The notes under the pieces: generated by a model
What the model was told of the DNA's origin: nothing
What the model saw: only the letters and a program-made list of their open reading frames with translations
Database searches by the model: none
NCBI GenBank assembly: GCA_035443885.1
Contig: DAOMNO010000008.1
Coordinates: forward strand, 118,214-182,213
DNA from: DAOMNO01 sp035443885
GTDB taxonomy: Bacteria; Planctomycetota; Phycisphaerae; Phycisphaerales; SM1A02
Reading direction: 5' to 3'
DNA: 64,000 nucleotides
Translations under genes and position numbers: made by a program
Shown here: positions 33,421 through 42,089 of the stretch, piece after piece
How the letters are laid out: each line of letters begins with the position of its first letter
Position numbering within the stretch: the first letter of the stretch is position 1

Positions 33421-36264
33421 ATGTTTGCACTCAGGGAGCCGTTCCCGACAACCAAAGATCAGCCGGGTATCGTCGGCGCGAAGAACACGGCGCGCTTCGT
33501 CAGGCTGTGCGCGTGGGCAACCCTTCTCGCAGGCGCTTCGGTGCTGGCGGGGTGGGCGATCGGCAACGAGCCGCTCAAGCGAGTCTCACCAAACTACGTG
33601 GCGATGAACCCCACCACGGCGGTGTGCTTCGTCCTCGTCGGCATCTCGCTGCTGCTCATCAGCTCACGTAATGTGTCCATCAGGGTCATCCAGATCGGCG
33701 GCCTCGTTGGCGCAGCGGTCTGCGTCATCGGCCTGCTTAAGCTCATGTCGTTCATTCCCGGCATGGACCCTCACATCGATCAGATTCTCTTTCGCAATCG
33801 TCTGTACGCAGCGCAGGACGTGCTGCCCAACCGCATGGCGCCGAATACCGCGCTGTGCATGACATTGCTCGGCGCGGCCATCGCGCTCATCGCGACCGGG
33901 CGCGAGCGGGCCGCACGCGTGGGGCACGTGCTCATGCTTGCATGCGCGCTCATTGCCATGCTGGCGGTGATCGGTTACGCCTACTCGGCGGCTGCGCTCT
34001 ACGGCGTCGGCGAGATGATTCCCATGGCGCTCAACACCACGGCGCTGCTCATGCTGGCGTCGCTCGCAGCGCTGGCTTCGCGGCCCGCGCAGGGTGCGAT
34101 GCGCCGTTTGATGGCCCGTGATGCGGGTGGCATGGTGGCGAGACGAATGCTCCCCGCCGTCATCGTGCTGCCTCTGCTTTCCGGCGGCCTGTGTCTTGCC
34201 GGTGAGCGTGCCGGACTTTACGGCGAACAGATGACCGTCGCGCTCATGGTACTCGGCACGATCATTCTCCTTGTCGCGGTCGTCTGGTTTACGGTCGGGC
34301 TGATCAGCCGGACGGATACAGCCCGGATTAGGAACGCTGCGGTCATTCAAGACCTGTATAACGCCGCACCGTGCGGCTATCACTCCCTTGATGCGGACGG
34401 GTACATCACCCAGATCAACGACACAGAGTTGAAGTGGCTTGGTTATGCGCACGAGGAAGTCTTGGGCAAAGTGCACTTTACGCAGGTGCTCACCGACGCG
34501 GGTCGTGAAACGTTCAGAGTCAACTACCCGGTCTTCAAGCAGAAAGGCGAGGTAAATGATCTGGAGTTTGAGATGGTTCGAAAGGACGGCAGCACGTTTC
34601 ATGTGCTTCTCAGCTCGACCGCCATTTACGACGAGCATGGCAATTATCGCTCGTGTCGATCGACGATGACGGACATCACGCGCCGCAAGCGCATCGAAAC
34701 CGAGTTGACGAAAGCGAAAGCCGCTGCGGAAGCTGCGAACCGCGCCAAGAGCGAGTTTCTCGCGAACATGAGTCACGAGATTCGTACGCCGATGATGGCG
34801 ATCATCGGCTATGCCGACCTGCTGCTCGACACCTCGCTCACCAGCACGGAACGACTGAGCCGCGTAAACATCATCCGTCGCAACGCGGATCATCTGCTGA
34901 CCATTATCAACGACATTCTCGATCTGTCGAAGATCGAAGCGAATGAAATGCGCGTCGAGAGCATGCGGTGTTCGCCGGGGCAGATCATCTCCGACGTTGT
35001 TTCGCTCATGCGCGTGCGCGCCGAAGAAAAGGGCATCAGTCTGAATGTGCGAACGGACGGCCTGGTCCCCGAAACCATTCTCAGCGACCCCACGCGATTG
35101 CGTCAGGTGCTGACGAACCTCATCGGGAACGCGGTGAAATTCACGGAGCGCGGCGGCGTGGAACTCGTCGTCAGCACGGTCGCAGCAGAGGACAACGAAG
35201 GCGAGCCGGGCCTGCGCTTTGATGTCATCGATACCGGCATCGGAATCACCCCCGAACAGATGGACCAACTGTTCAAGCCCTTCACACAAGCCGACAGCAG
35301 CATGTCGCGACGGTTCGGGGGCACAGGACTCGGTCTCACCATCAGCCGAAAACTCGCGCAGATGCTTGGCGGGACCATCCTTGTGGAAAGCGAACCGGGA
35401 TTCGGCAGCACGTTCTCGCTCGTCGTGGCGACCGGGTCGCTTGAGGGCGTCCGCATGATCGAGCATTGCAACGAAACCATCGTTGATGTCGGCAACGACG
35501 AGAGCGCAAACAACGTCGTTCTGAACGGCAGTATCCTGCTGGTGGAAGACGGACACGACAATCGTCAGCTTCTCTCGCTCTATCTGCGCACAGCGGGCGC
35601 ACGTGTGGAAGAAGCCGAGAACGGCCGCGTGGCGTGCAAGATGGCGCTCACGGCCATGCGCCAGGGCCGCCCGTTCGACCTCATCATCATGGACATCCAG
35701 ATGCCCGAACTGGACGGCTACAGCGCGACCATCAAGCTGCGGGCCGATGGCATTACCGCGCCGATCATCGCGCTCACCGCGCACGCGATGATCGAAGATC
35801 GAGACAAATGCCTTCGCGCCGGGTGCACGGATTACCTGAGCAAACCGCTCAGCCGCGCCGCGCTGCTGCGCGCCGTCGCGCTGTATCTGAACGGCGCATT
35901 GCAGATGGATGGCGAGGCGGAATCTGAATCGACACCCCAGCCGGATCAGCTTGTCAGCGAGATTACCGAAGAAGTCATCCTGCCGTATCTCGACGCGTTC
36001 ATCACGGGCCTACCGGAGCGAGTTCGCGAGCTTGAGGAGAAGCTCACAACAGGCGATCTCCGCGCTCTGGAGTCCGCGGTGCACCAGCTCAAGGGTAGTG
36101 GCGGGCTGTTCGGTTTCATGCCCATCACGGAGCAGGCCGCCATCGTGGAAGACATGATCCAGCGACGCAGACCAATCCATGTGATCGCTGCTGAGGTGCG
36201 CGAGCTGACACAGTTGCTCAAGCGCGTCTCAAAGCGTCGCTACGCCGGCGCACGAGCAGCGTGA
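33421..36264 (+). CDS. Hybrid sensor histidine kinase with PAS, receiver and HPt domains
   Basis: 947 residues. About eight hydrophobic helices (20-300) form a membrane sensor of the MASE type. A PAS domain follows (about 305-425; CGYHSLDADGYITQINDTE), then HisKA with phospho-acceptor H452 in NMSHEIRTPMM, and HATPase_c with N, G1 (DVIDTGIGI) and G2 (GGTGLGL) boxes. A receiver domain has D758 in IIMDIQMPELDG and a conserved Lys in DYLSKP. A C-terminal HPt domain has H888 in HQLKGSGG. The phosphorelay H-D-H is therefore complete apart from an external receiver or response regulator. No cognate regulator is adjacent. It lies opposite gmd. Confidence 0.95.
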   Translation: MFALREPFPTTKDQPGIVGAKNTARFVRLCAWATLLAGASVLAGWAIGNEPLKRVSPNYVAMNPTTAVCFVLVGISLLLISSRNVSIRVIQIGGLVGAAVCVIGLLKLMSFIPGMDPHIDQILFRNRLYAAQDVLPNRMAPNTALCMTLLGAAIALIATGRERAARVGHVLMLACALIAMLAVIGYAYSAAALYGVGEMIPMALNTTALLMLASLAALASRPAQGAMRRLMARDAGGMVARRMLPAVIVLPLLSGGLCLAGERAGLYGEQMTVALMVLGTIILLVAVVWFTVGLISRTDTARIRNAAVIQDLYNAAPCGYHSLDADGYITQINDTELKWLGYAHEEVLGKVHFTQVLTDAGRETFRVNYPVFKQKGEVNDLEFEMVRKDGSTFHVLLSSTAIYDEHGNYRSCRSTMTDITRRKRIETELTKAKAAAEAANRAKSEFLANMSHEIRTPMMAIIGYADLLLDTSLTSTERLSRVNIIRRNADHLLTIINDILDLSKIEANEMRVESMRCSPGQIISDVVSLMRVRAEEKGISLNVRTDGLVPETILSDPTRLRQVLTNLIGNAVKFTERGGVELVVSTVAAEDNEGEPGLRFDVIDTGIGITPEQMDQLFKPFTQADSSMSRRFGGTGLGLTISRKLAQMLGGTILVESEPGFGSTFSLVVATGSLEGVRMIEHCNETIVDVGNDESANNVVLNGSILLVEDGHDNRQLLSLYLRTAGARVEEAENGRVACKMALTAMRQGRPFDLIIMDIQMPELDGYSATIKLRADGITAPIIALTAHAMIEDRDKCLRAGCTDYLSKPLSRAALLRAVALYLNGALQMDGEAESESTPQPDQLVSEITEEVILPYLDAFITGLPERVRELEEKLTTGDLRALESAVHQLKGSGGLFGFMPITEQAAIVEDMIQRRRPIHVIAAEVRELTQLLKRVSKRRYAGARAA

Positions 36265-36277
36265 GCAATGTCCGCGA

Positions 36278-36643
36278 TCACTCCGGCTTGCGCCAGTCGT
36301 GGTTCTTATCTTTGTGCAGCGCGCCTGCGGCCAGCTTGATGCATCGCCGGCAGATCGTTGCTTCCTCGCGCACGGGGCTGCGCCAGCCCGGTTCACCCTC
36401 GCGGCCAAGCTCTGCGCGGTCCGCGTTCGATTCCAGACACATCGGGCATTTGAAATCATCAGGCGATGTGTCGGACTTGTTCACGACCACATCAAGATAT
36501 GCCAGCGTCAGGCACTTCCCGCAGATGCAGCTTCCCTGATGCCCTTCAAGCATCGGCTCGTCTTCGGTCCACTCCCGCTGACAGAAGTCGCAGAGGACAT
36601 CGGACATCTGCACGTTGTTCTCATCAGTGCCGGGCTTGCGCAT
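36278..36643 (-). CDS. Zinc-ribbon-type small protein
   Basis: 122 residues from ATG at 36643 (an in-frame ATG at 36607 is the alternative). Two Cys clusters: CDFC and C-I-C-G-K-C, a spacing that recalls the ClpX N-terminal C4 zinc finger, then CPMC and CRRC near the C terminus. Zinc binding is likely; partner and function are unknown. A perfect TATACT box lies six bases before the ATG at 36650-36655 with no Shine-Dalgarno, which would fit a leaderless transcript. It converges with the kinase gene, whose stop is 13 bp away. I do not recognise a named family. Confidence 0.6.
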   Translation of the reverse strand: MRKPGTDENNVQMSDVLCDFCQREWTEDEPMLEGHQGSCICGKCLTLAYLDVVVNKSDTSPDDFKCPMCLESNADRAELGREGEPGWRSPVREEATICRRCIKLAAGALHKDKNHDWRKPE

Positions 36644-36649
36644 CGAATG

Positions 36650-36655
36650 AGTATA
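36650..36655 (-). promoter_or_regulatory. TATACT box six bases before the zinc-ribbon gene start
   Basis: On the minus strand TATACT is followed by six bases and then ATG (36643). As in front of cysS, this spacing suggests a leaderless mRNA starting at the ATG. Confidence 0.4.
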
Positions 36656-36784
36656 GAACGGGCGGCGTGAGGCATGAGGCACTGGGCAACAGGCACCGGC
36701 GATTGACAACCGGTAACGGCCAACTGACACCGCCAACGGCTCTATTACCTAATCCCCCACGCGAGCGCATGCCGATTGGGTGGT

Positions 36785-37747
36785 GTGAAGACTTCGCAGG
36801 ATGCACAAGCCGCAGCAGAACAAACCGCAGAGCCGGTGCGCCTGCTCACGCCCGGCAAGCTGTGGCTGCAACTTCTGTTCTGGCTCATCGGCCTCGCGCT
36901 TCTGGCGTGGATCATCCGCGGAGCGATCGAGAAAGGCGATTGGAGCCGGGTTACTGCTGCGGACCCGCTGCTCGTCGTGGCCTTGCTCGGCTGCACGGTG
37001 CTGAGCGCATTCATCAATGGAGCTGCGTTCTGGATCACCGTTCAACCCATGAGGCCGCTCACCTTCTGGGACATGCAGCGACTGAACTTCGTAGGCAACC
37101 TGCTGAACTACGCGCCCGTCCGCGCCGGCGCGCTCGCTCGCATCATGTATCACCATCGCGTCGATCGAATGGGCCTGCTCCAGATGGGTGCATGGTTCGC
37201 CATGCTTGGCGCGACTCTCGCACTCAGCGTTGTCGCGTGTCTTGCAGCGACGGTCGTGCGCGGCGAGATCGATGCGATCTGGTTCGCCGTTGTTTTCAGC
37301 ATTATGGCTCTCGGTGCGCTCACGTTCCATGCGGTTGGCAAACATCCTTTGCTCATCACGCACGGGCGCGGCATTGACAAGCTGCTCAGTCATCCGCGCG
37401 GCGTGTGGGGCGCGATGGCGCTGAGGTTGGCCGATGTCGCAGCGTTCACCGGCCGCATGGCTGCGGCGCTCGCCATTCTAGAGATTCATCTTCCCGCGCA
37501 GCAGGTCATCGTGCTGGCGATTGTCGCGCTGGCGTCGAGCATGATTCCGTTTGGCAGGGTCGGCTTCCGTGAGGCGTGCGTCGCGCTGGCTGCGGGCGCG
37601 CTGGCGTCAACAGGCGATGCGAGCGACCACGTGCCGTGGGAACAACTGGCCCTGGTGGAATCCGCCGGTGAAGCGATCGTTTTCCTTCCCGTTGGTGCGC
37701 TGGCGATGATCTGGTATCTCCGCCGCTGGCGCGCCGCCGGGCGGTGA
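36785..37747 (+). CDS. Lysylphosphatidylglycerol-synthase-TM/UPF0104-like membrane protein
   Basis: About 320 residues from GTG at 36785 (TTG at 36776 is possible). Seven or eight predicted membrane helices span most of the length (LWLQLLFWLIGLALLAWII, LVVALLGCTVLSAFING, AMLGATLALSVVACLAATVV and others). It has the NLLNYAPVRAGALARIMYHH segment seen in the flippase-like domain of LPG synthase and UPF0104 proteins. These proteins are thought to flip or organise lipids or sugar-lipids. It lies on the plus strand between the zinc-ribbon gene and dnaN, which do not suggest a partner. Confidence 0.75.
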   Translation: MKTSQDAQAAAEQTAEPVRLLTPGKLWLQLLFWLIGLALLAWIIRGAIEKGDWSRVTAADPLLVVALLGCTVLSAFINGAAFWITVQPMRPLTFWDMQRLNFVGNLLNYAPVRAGALARIMYHHRVDRMGLLQMGAWFAMLGATLALSVVACLAATVVRGEIDAIWFAVVFSIMALGALTFHAVGKHPLLITHGRGIDKLLSHPRGVWGAMALRLADVAAFTGRMAAALAILEIHLPAQQVIVLAIVALASSMIPFGRVGFREACVALAAGALASTGDASDHVPWEQLALVESAGEAIVFLPVGALAMIWYLRRWRAAGR

Positions 37748-37775
37748 TCCGCCCCACAATCCCCCGCAAAACGCT

Positions 37776-37817
37776 GCATCCGGCGCGACGGATTCGACGC
37801 GCCGTTCCGCCGGATGC
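37776..37817. promoter_or_regulatory. Inverted repeat just upstream of dnaN
   Basis: Perfect 10-bp arms GCATCCGGCG (37776-37785) and CGCCGGATGC (37808-37817) flank a 22-base centre, with TACACT, a possible -10 box, directly after the right arm. It may end the flippase transcript, serve as an operator at the dnaN promoter, or both. No T run follows. Confidence 0.45.
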
Positions 37818-37861
37818 TACACTGCGGCCGTAATTTTCAATGATTGGGAGGTCAGTCCGCC

Positions 37862-38974
37862 ATGAAGGTCATCTGCGATCGTGCCGCTCTGGTTGATGCG
37901 GTGAATCTTGTCGGGGGCGTTGTTTCCGGCCGCACGCCGACGCCGGTGCTGCAATGCGTCAAGATCGTCGCGGACGCGAGCGGTCTCACGCTCATCGGCA
38001 CCGATCTGGAAGTCGGCCTGCGCCTGAACATCGATCAGGTTGATGTGCAGAAGAAGGGTGAGGCGCTCATCCCCGGCGACAAGCTGAGCCAGATCGTCCG
38101 TGCGTCGGACGACCCCACGCTCACCATCGAAGCCGACGGGCACACTGTGCACATTCGCGGCGCGGATTCACACTTCAAGGTGTACGGTTACGACCCGAAG
38201 GAAGCGCCCGCCGTGCGCAATTTCGGCGATGCAAAGATTGACAGCGAAGTTTCCGCAGGCGTGTTGCGAAATCTTATTAATCGCACGCTTTTCGCTGCCG
38301 CCGCCGAGCACAGTCGTTACGCGATCAACGGCGTGCTCTTTGAGCGCGATGGCAAGAAGCTGCGCCTGGTGGCGACCGACGGCCGCCGCCTTGCGGTGGC
38401 GCGCGGCGAGTGCAAAGCGAAGGATGGCAAGTCTTCGTGCATTATCCCCACCAAGGCCCTCAACCTCATCAGCAAGCTCATCAGCGATCCCGATGCGACG
38501 GTGCGCATCGCCATTGAAGACAAGCAGGTGCTCATTTCCGTCGGCGAGGGCAGCGGCGCGGCTTCGCTCACGAGCAACCTCGTCGAAGGTGCGTTCCCGC
38601 CGTTTGAGGATGTCATCCCGCGCGATTCCGACAAGAAAGTCTCGTTCGACGCGCACACGCTTTCCAGCGCGATTCGTCGCGCTGCGCTGCTCACAAACGA
38701 GGAATCAAAGGGCGTGCGCTTGAGCTTCGCGGATAAGTCGCTCACGCTCACCAGCCGCGCGCCGGAAATGGGCGAAGCAGAAGTGCACCTGGACGCGGGC
38801 AGCTATGAGGGCGAGCCGCTGGAAATCGGCTTCAACCCCGGCTTCATCGTTGATGCGCTGAAGGTGATCGACGGCAAGGAAGTGCTCATTGAGCTGAAAG
38901 CCCCGAATAAGCCCGGCGTACTCCGCACCGGCAACGACTTCACGTACGTCATCATGCCGGTCAACTTGCAGTAA
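37862..38974 (+). CDS. dnaN: DNA polymerase III beta sliding clamp
   Basis: 370 residues, full length, from ATG at 37862, chosen for GGGAGG ten bases upstream and the canonical beginning MKVICDRAALVDAVN. Three repeated clamp domains are present. Recognisable parts are LIGTDLEVGLRL, VATDGRRLAVARGEC, and the C terminus with DFTYVIMPVNLQ, equivalent to the usual MPMRL end that binds polymerase. It encircles DNA and tethers replicative polymerase. dnaA, often next to dnaN in bacteria, is not in the window, so the gene is separated from the origin cluster here. Confidence 0.95.
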   Translation: MKVICDRAALVDAVNLVGGVVSGRTPTPVLQCVKIVADASGLTLIGTDLEVGLRLNIDQVDVQKKGEALIPGDKLSQIVRASDDPTLTIEADGHTVHIRGADSHFKVYGYDPKEAPAVRNFGDAKIDSEVSAGVLRNLINRTLFAAAAEHSRYAINGVLFERDGKKLRLVATDGRRLAVARGECKAKDGKSSCIIPTKALNLISKLISDPDATVRIAIEDKQVLISVGEGSGAASLTSNLVEGAFPPFEDVIPRDSDKKVSFDAHTLSSAIRRAALLTNEESKGVRLSFADKSLTLTSRAPEMGEAEVHLDAGSYEGEPLEIGFNPGFIVDALKVIDGKEVLIELKAPNKPGVLRTGNDFTYVIMPVNLQ

Positions 38975-39050
38975 GCGCGACGCGATAACCAGAAGCAACA
39001 CCGGCGGCAGAAACTTCTGTTCATGCGCTGATGTGTGGTCTGCTTGGCGA

Positions 39051-39728
39051 TTATCGTCTTCGCCTGCGAGCTGCGAACACGCCGAGCAGCACAAACGCGC
39101 TGGCGGGCGTCGGCACGATGGAGACCATATCCAGATCGAATGTGAACGTCTCATCGACCCCGGCGAGCGCGCCTGCCACGGCGCCGATCTGAATGTTCGC
39201 GAGGTTGCCGAAGATGGAGAAAAACGTCTGTGAACCCTGGCTGTAGGTGAACTCTGGATTGTCCTGCACGATTTGGAATGTGACAGCGGTCCACGCGCCG
39301 GGCGCAATCAGTTCAGACGTAACGGCGTTGACCGACGGGTTGTTCGTGGGGCCGGTCATGCGCGCGAAGAACGCCAGCGGCTGTGTGCCGTTGTGCCGCA
39401 CCATGAAGCGAAGCTGTGTAACGCCCGCGCTGAGCCAATCGCCGACGAACGCACCGTTGCTGCTGCCGAGGTTCGCCTGGCCTCGGAAGAAAAGATGAGG
39501 TGAACTGGGCACGGAGTTGGCGAAGTTGAACGTGGCGGTGATGTAGCCGCCTTCTCCGCCCGGCGCGCCGCCGCCCGCCACCCACGACGCCGGCTCGCTG
39601 CCTGCCTGGTTGTACCAGTTCGATGCGCTGCTGCTGAAGTGCTCGGTGAAGGGCACGATCGCGCCTGAAGCGAAGCCCGCGAAGCCGAGCACACATGTTG
39701 CTGCCAATGCTGCCTGATATCGTTGCAT
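39051..39728 (-). CDS. Exported protein with PEP-CTERM-like sorting tail
   Basis: 225 residues: a signal peptide (AALAATCVLGFAGFASGA), a beta-rich central domain (SSSASNWYNQAG ... GGYITATFNFAN) that recalls laminin-G/concanavalin-like exported domains, and a C-terminal tail of PTPASAFVLLGVFAA followed by RRRRR. The tail has the three parts of exosortase signals (short Pro motif, hydrophobic helix, Arg cluster), with PTPA in place of PEP as commonly seen in Phycisphaerae. It is likely attached to the cell surface or exopolysaccharide. It lies on the minus strand, downstream of the dockerin-type gene, after a 78-bp gap. No exosortase gene is in the window. Confidence 0.8.
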   Translation of the reverse strand: MQRYQAALAATCVLGFAGFASGAIVPFTEHFSSSASNWYNQAGSEPASWVAGGGAPGGEGGYITATFNFANSVPSSPHLFFRGQANLGSSNGAFVGDWLSAGVTQLRFMVRHNGTQPLAFFARMTGPTNNPSVNAVTSELIAPGAWTAVTFQIVQDNPEFTYSQGSQTFFSIFGNLANIQIGAVAGALAGVDETFTFDLDMVSIVPTPASAFVLLGVFAARRRRR

Positions 39729-39806
39729 CTGCTTTCTTCCTTCCTGTGCAGGGGATGTTGTGGTGAGATTGACGGTGTGAGCAGGTGTCGATGAAAGAAC
39801 GGCGCG

Positions 39807-40913
39807 TCATCCCCAATTGGCGAGCAGGATGAGCAGGTCCTGCACATCGACGCTGCCGCTGTTGTTGAGGTCTGCCGGGCAGTTGTCCGGTTCTGCGCAT
39901 GGACCCCACGCACCGAGCAGGATGAGCAGGTCCTGCACATCGACGCTGCCGCTGTTGTTGAGGTCACCAACGATCGGCAGCGAGCCAACCTGTACGGTGA
40001 TCGTCAGCCGCGCCGCCTGCGCCGCGCCTGCCTGTACGAGGAGATTCTCCTTTGTGTAGAACTCCGGGAATGAACCTGTGCCCTCTTCTGAAGCGGGATA
40101 AAGCGACGCAGCCATGAAGTGCACGATGCCCGTGTTCACCGATTCGCGCAGGTACGCTTGAATCGCAGGGTCGTTGACATCGAGCGCGAACGTGAACAAC
40201 GTGTTGCTCGGCACGAGTGCGCCGACGGCGACCGTCTCCGTCGTACCGAGCGCGAGCGGCGAGGGATCGAAGCCGAGATCAACGTTGTTCGAGACATCCG
40301 CGCCGGTGATGCGATCCTTCGCAAACGTCGAACGATGATTCTTGCCGAACGGACCGAACGGCGAGTAAGGCGACGTTTCCTGAAACGTCGTGGGCGTGAA
40401 GCCGTTGCGGAAGCCCACGCCGTACAACTCCAAAGGTGGAACCGCGACAGGGTTTGGGCAGCATGTGCTGCGACCATTGAAGCACGGCACCGGCGCAGGG
40501 CAGATGAACTCCGGGTGGTCGGGTGGCAGATAGCTCTGCCACGGTAAAAGATCGACCTCATAACGGAACTGATTGTTGTTGGCCACCATCATCGTGAGCG
40601 TGGCAGCGGTGATGGTGTACTTCTCTGCGCCGAGACCCGGCTCAACAAACGCGGCGGTGCTGAACGCGACGTGAAACTGCGCATCGCGATTGTCGAAGTC
40701 AGGGCTGAGGCCGCCCGGCTCGAACGCACCGAAGATGCTGGCCACCGGGCGAATGCCGGGCGACTGGTTGAAAGGGTAGTTCCAGCGATCGAGCGTCGGC
40801 TGGGTGAAGCTGATCGTAACCTGATTGGCAACAGCATGTTGCGAAGAACAAGCCGCCGCCAGACCAAGAACCGGCAAAGACCGGCGAAGTGCCAATCGAG
40901 ACATTGAAGCCAT
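39807..40913 (-). CDS. Exported protein with two C-terminal dockerin-like repeats
   Basis: 368 residues from ATG at 40913 (GGAGAG seven bases upstream). A signal peptide (ending near HAVANQ) precedes a beta-rich domain of about 270 residues of unknown function with several extended loops. The end holds two near-identical dockerin-type, EF-hand-like calcium loops: VGDLNNSGSVDVQDLLILLG and PADLNNSGSVDVQDLLILLA. Such 'D-x-N-x-D/S-G-x-V-D' repeats occur widely in planctomycete exported proteins, usually without cohesin partners. The DNA encoding the repeats contains a perfect 52-bp duplication. It is probably located on the surface. It is divergent from the prepilin-like gene. Confidence 0.8.
   Translation of the reverse strand: MASMSRLALRRSLPVLGLAAACSSQHAVANQVTISFTQPTLDRWNYPFNQSPGIRPVASIFGAFEPGGLSPDFDNRDAQFHVAFSTAAFVEPGLGAEKYTITAATLTMMVANNNQFRYEVDLLPWQSYLPPDHPEFICPAPVPCFNGRSTCCPNPVAVPPLELYGVGFRNGFTPTTFQETSPYSPFGPFGKNHRSTFAKDRITGADVSNNVDLGFDPSPLALGTTETVAVGALVPSNTLFTFALDVNDPAIQAYLRESVNTGIVHFMAASLYPASEEGTGSFPEFYTKENLLVQAGAAQAARLTITVQVGSLPIVGDLNNSGSVDVQDLLILLGAWGPCAEPDNCPADLNNSGSVDVQDLLILLANWG
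39821..39872 (-). repeat. Perfect 52-bp direct repeat, copy 1
   Basis: Identical over all 52 bases to 39914-39965. It lies inside the DNA for the second dockerin-like loop of the exported protein and includes synonymous positions. The start-to-start distance is 93 bp. Confidence 0.95.
39914..39965 (-). repeat. Perfect 52-bp direct repeat, copy 2
   Basis: Identical to 39821-39872 and encoding the first dockerin-like loop. Identity at synonymous positions points to recent duplication or ongoing gene conversion rather than protein-level selection alone. Confidence 0.95.
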
Positions 40914-41020
40914 CGTCTTCTCTCCTTCGTAGTTGAGAATGCGTCTCAACCGCGTTAGAGTATCGACCTTTGGCCGCACGTCAAGCCCGCCGGTTGAACA
41001 CTCCTTTTTTTATCCCTGCC

Positions 41021-41887
41021 ATGCCACATTCGTCTCGCCCTCGCCGTTGCGCATTCACCATCACGGAGATCATGGTCGTTGTCGGCGTGATCGCGCTGCT
41101 GATGGGTCTGCTCCTGCCCGCGCTGCGCTCCGTTCGCGCCAGCGGCAGGCAGACCGTGGAACTCAGCACCGCGCGCCAGCTCATGGCCGCGTATGCGTCC
41201 TACGCCAACTCCAATCGAACGCATGTCATGCCTGGCTATGCGCCGAGCGACTTCAAAGCGTTCGACATGCACGGCACGCCAATATCAGGCGGTGTGCAAC
41301 TCACCACCGCGCGGCGGCGATATCCCTGGCGGATCGCGCCGTACCTCAACTACGACATGCGAGGCCTCTTCGCCAACGAACATCGCGAAACGCTCGAACG
41401 ACTGGAGAACGAGAACTACACCCAGTATCTCTATGCCGTCGCGCAGTCGCCTTCACTTGGCATCAACGCACAATGGGTCGGCGGGGATTACTCCGGCACA
41501 GGCTATGCGGGCAATTCGCAGGCCCTCACGCTGTTCGGCAAGTTCTACATCACGTCCATGTCCGAAGCGCTGCATCCAGATCGACTCATTGTGTTCGCGT
41601 CCGCCCGTGGCGAAGCGCCGCTGACCGAAACAGGCGTCGTGCAGGGCTACTTCAAAGTCGAATCGCCTCGATTCTCTTATCTTGATCCCGCGCCGCGCTG
41701 GAGCGATTCGTTTCAAACAGCCGAGCCACCGGCAAACTTCGGCTACGTTTCGCCTCGACACCTCGGTACGGCAGTCATCGGCTTCATGGACGGGCACGCA
41801 GGCACCCTGACCACGCAGCAACTGACCGACATGCGCCACTGGGCGAATCGCGCCGATTCACCCGATTGGGTCATCCCGCAGCCCTGA
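41021..41887 (+). CDS. Prepilin-type N-terminal-cleavage (H-x-G/DUF1559-like) protein
   Basis: 288 residues from ATG at 41021. The N terminus has the type IV prepilin signal: a short basic leader RRCA, then F12-T-I-T-E16-I-M-V-V with Glu at mature position 5 and a hydrophobic helix. Ala is at the -1 position rather than Gly. The rest resembles planctomycete pseudopilin-like proteins: ARQLMAAYASYANSNR, a central alpha/beta domain, and a C-terminal GFMDGHAGTLT segment (the 'H-x-G' part of the DUF1559-type family). It is probably part of a secretion-like fibre or a surface pseudopilin. No pilin assembly gene is nearby. It is divergent from the dockerin gene. Confidence 0.85.
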   Translation: MPHSSRPRRCAFTITEIMVVVGVIALLMGLLLPALRSVRASGRQTVELSTARQLMAAYASYANSNRTHVMPGYAPSDFKAFDMHGTPISGGVQLTTARRRYPWRIAPYLNYDMRGLFANEHRETLERLENENYTQYLYAVAQSPSLGINAQWVGGDYSGTGYAGNSQALTLFGKFYITSMSEALHPDRLIVFASARGEAPLTETGVVQGYFKVESPRFSYLDPAPRWSDSFQTAEPPANFGYVSPRHLGTAVIGFMDGHAGTLTTQQLTDMRHWANRADSPDWVIPQP

Positions 41888-42089
41888 TCGCTGCGCCTGT
41901 GGCGAAAACAGAAAGATTCGCGAGCTTCTTCCGAAGTGATGGGGGTGCAGTATTCGCGATGCCCCGCCGGTGCAATCGTCCCGAACGCGGTACGATTGAA
42001 CGATCATGGGCTGCCCGGCCCCGGACTTTCGCCGGCCTGCCGATCTTGCTCGCGTTTCACGCTTTCAGTTTGCCATCAGGAGATGACCA

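Noticed and set aside
33664..35784. 706-codon open frame on the minus strand opposite the hybrid kinase
   Set aside because: It is antisense to a kinase with intact PAS, HisKA, HATPase, receiver and HPt motifs; the composition is Arg/His-rich without any recognisable motif.
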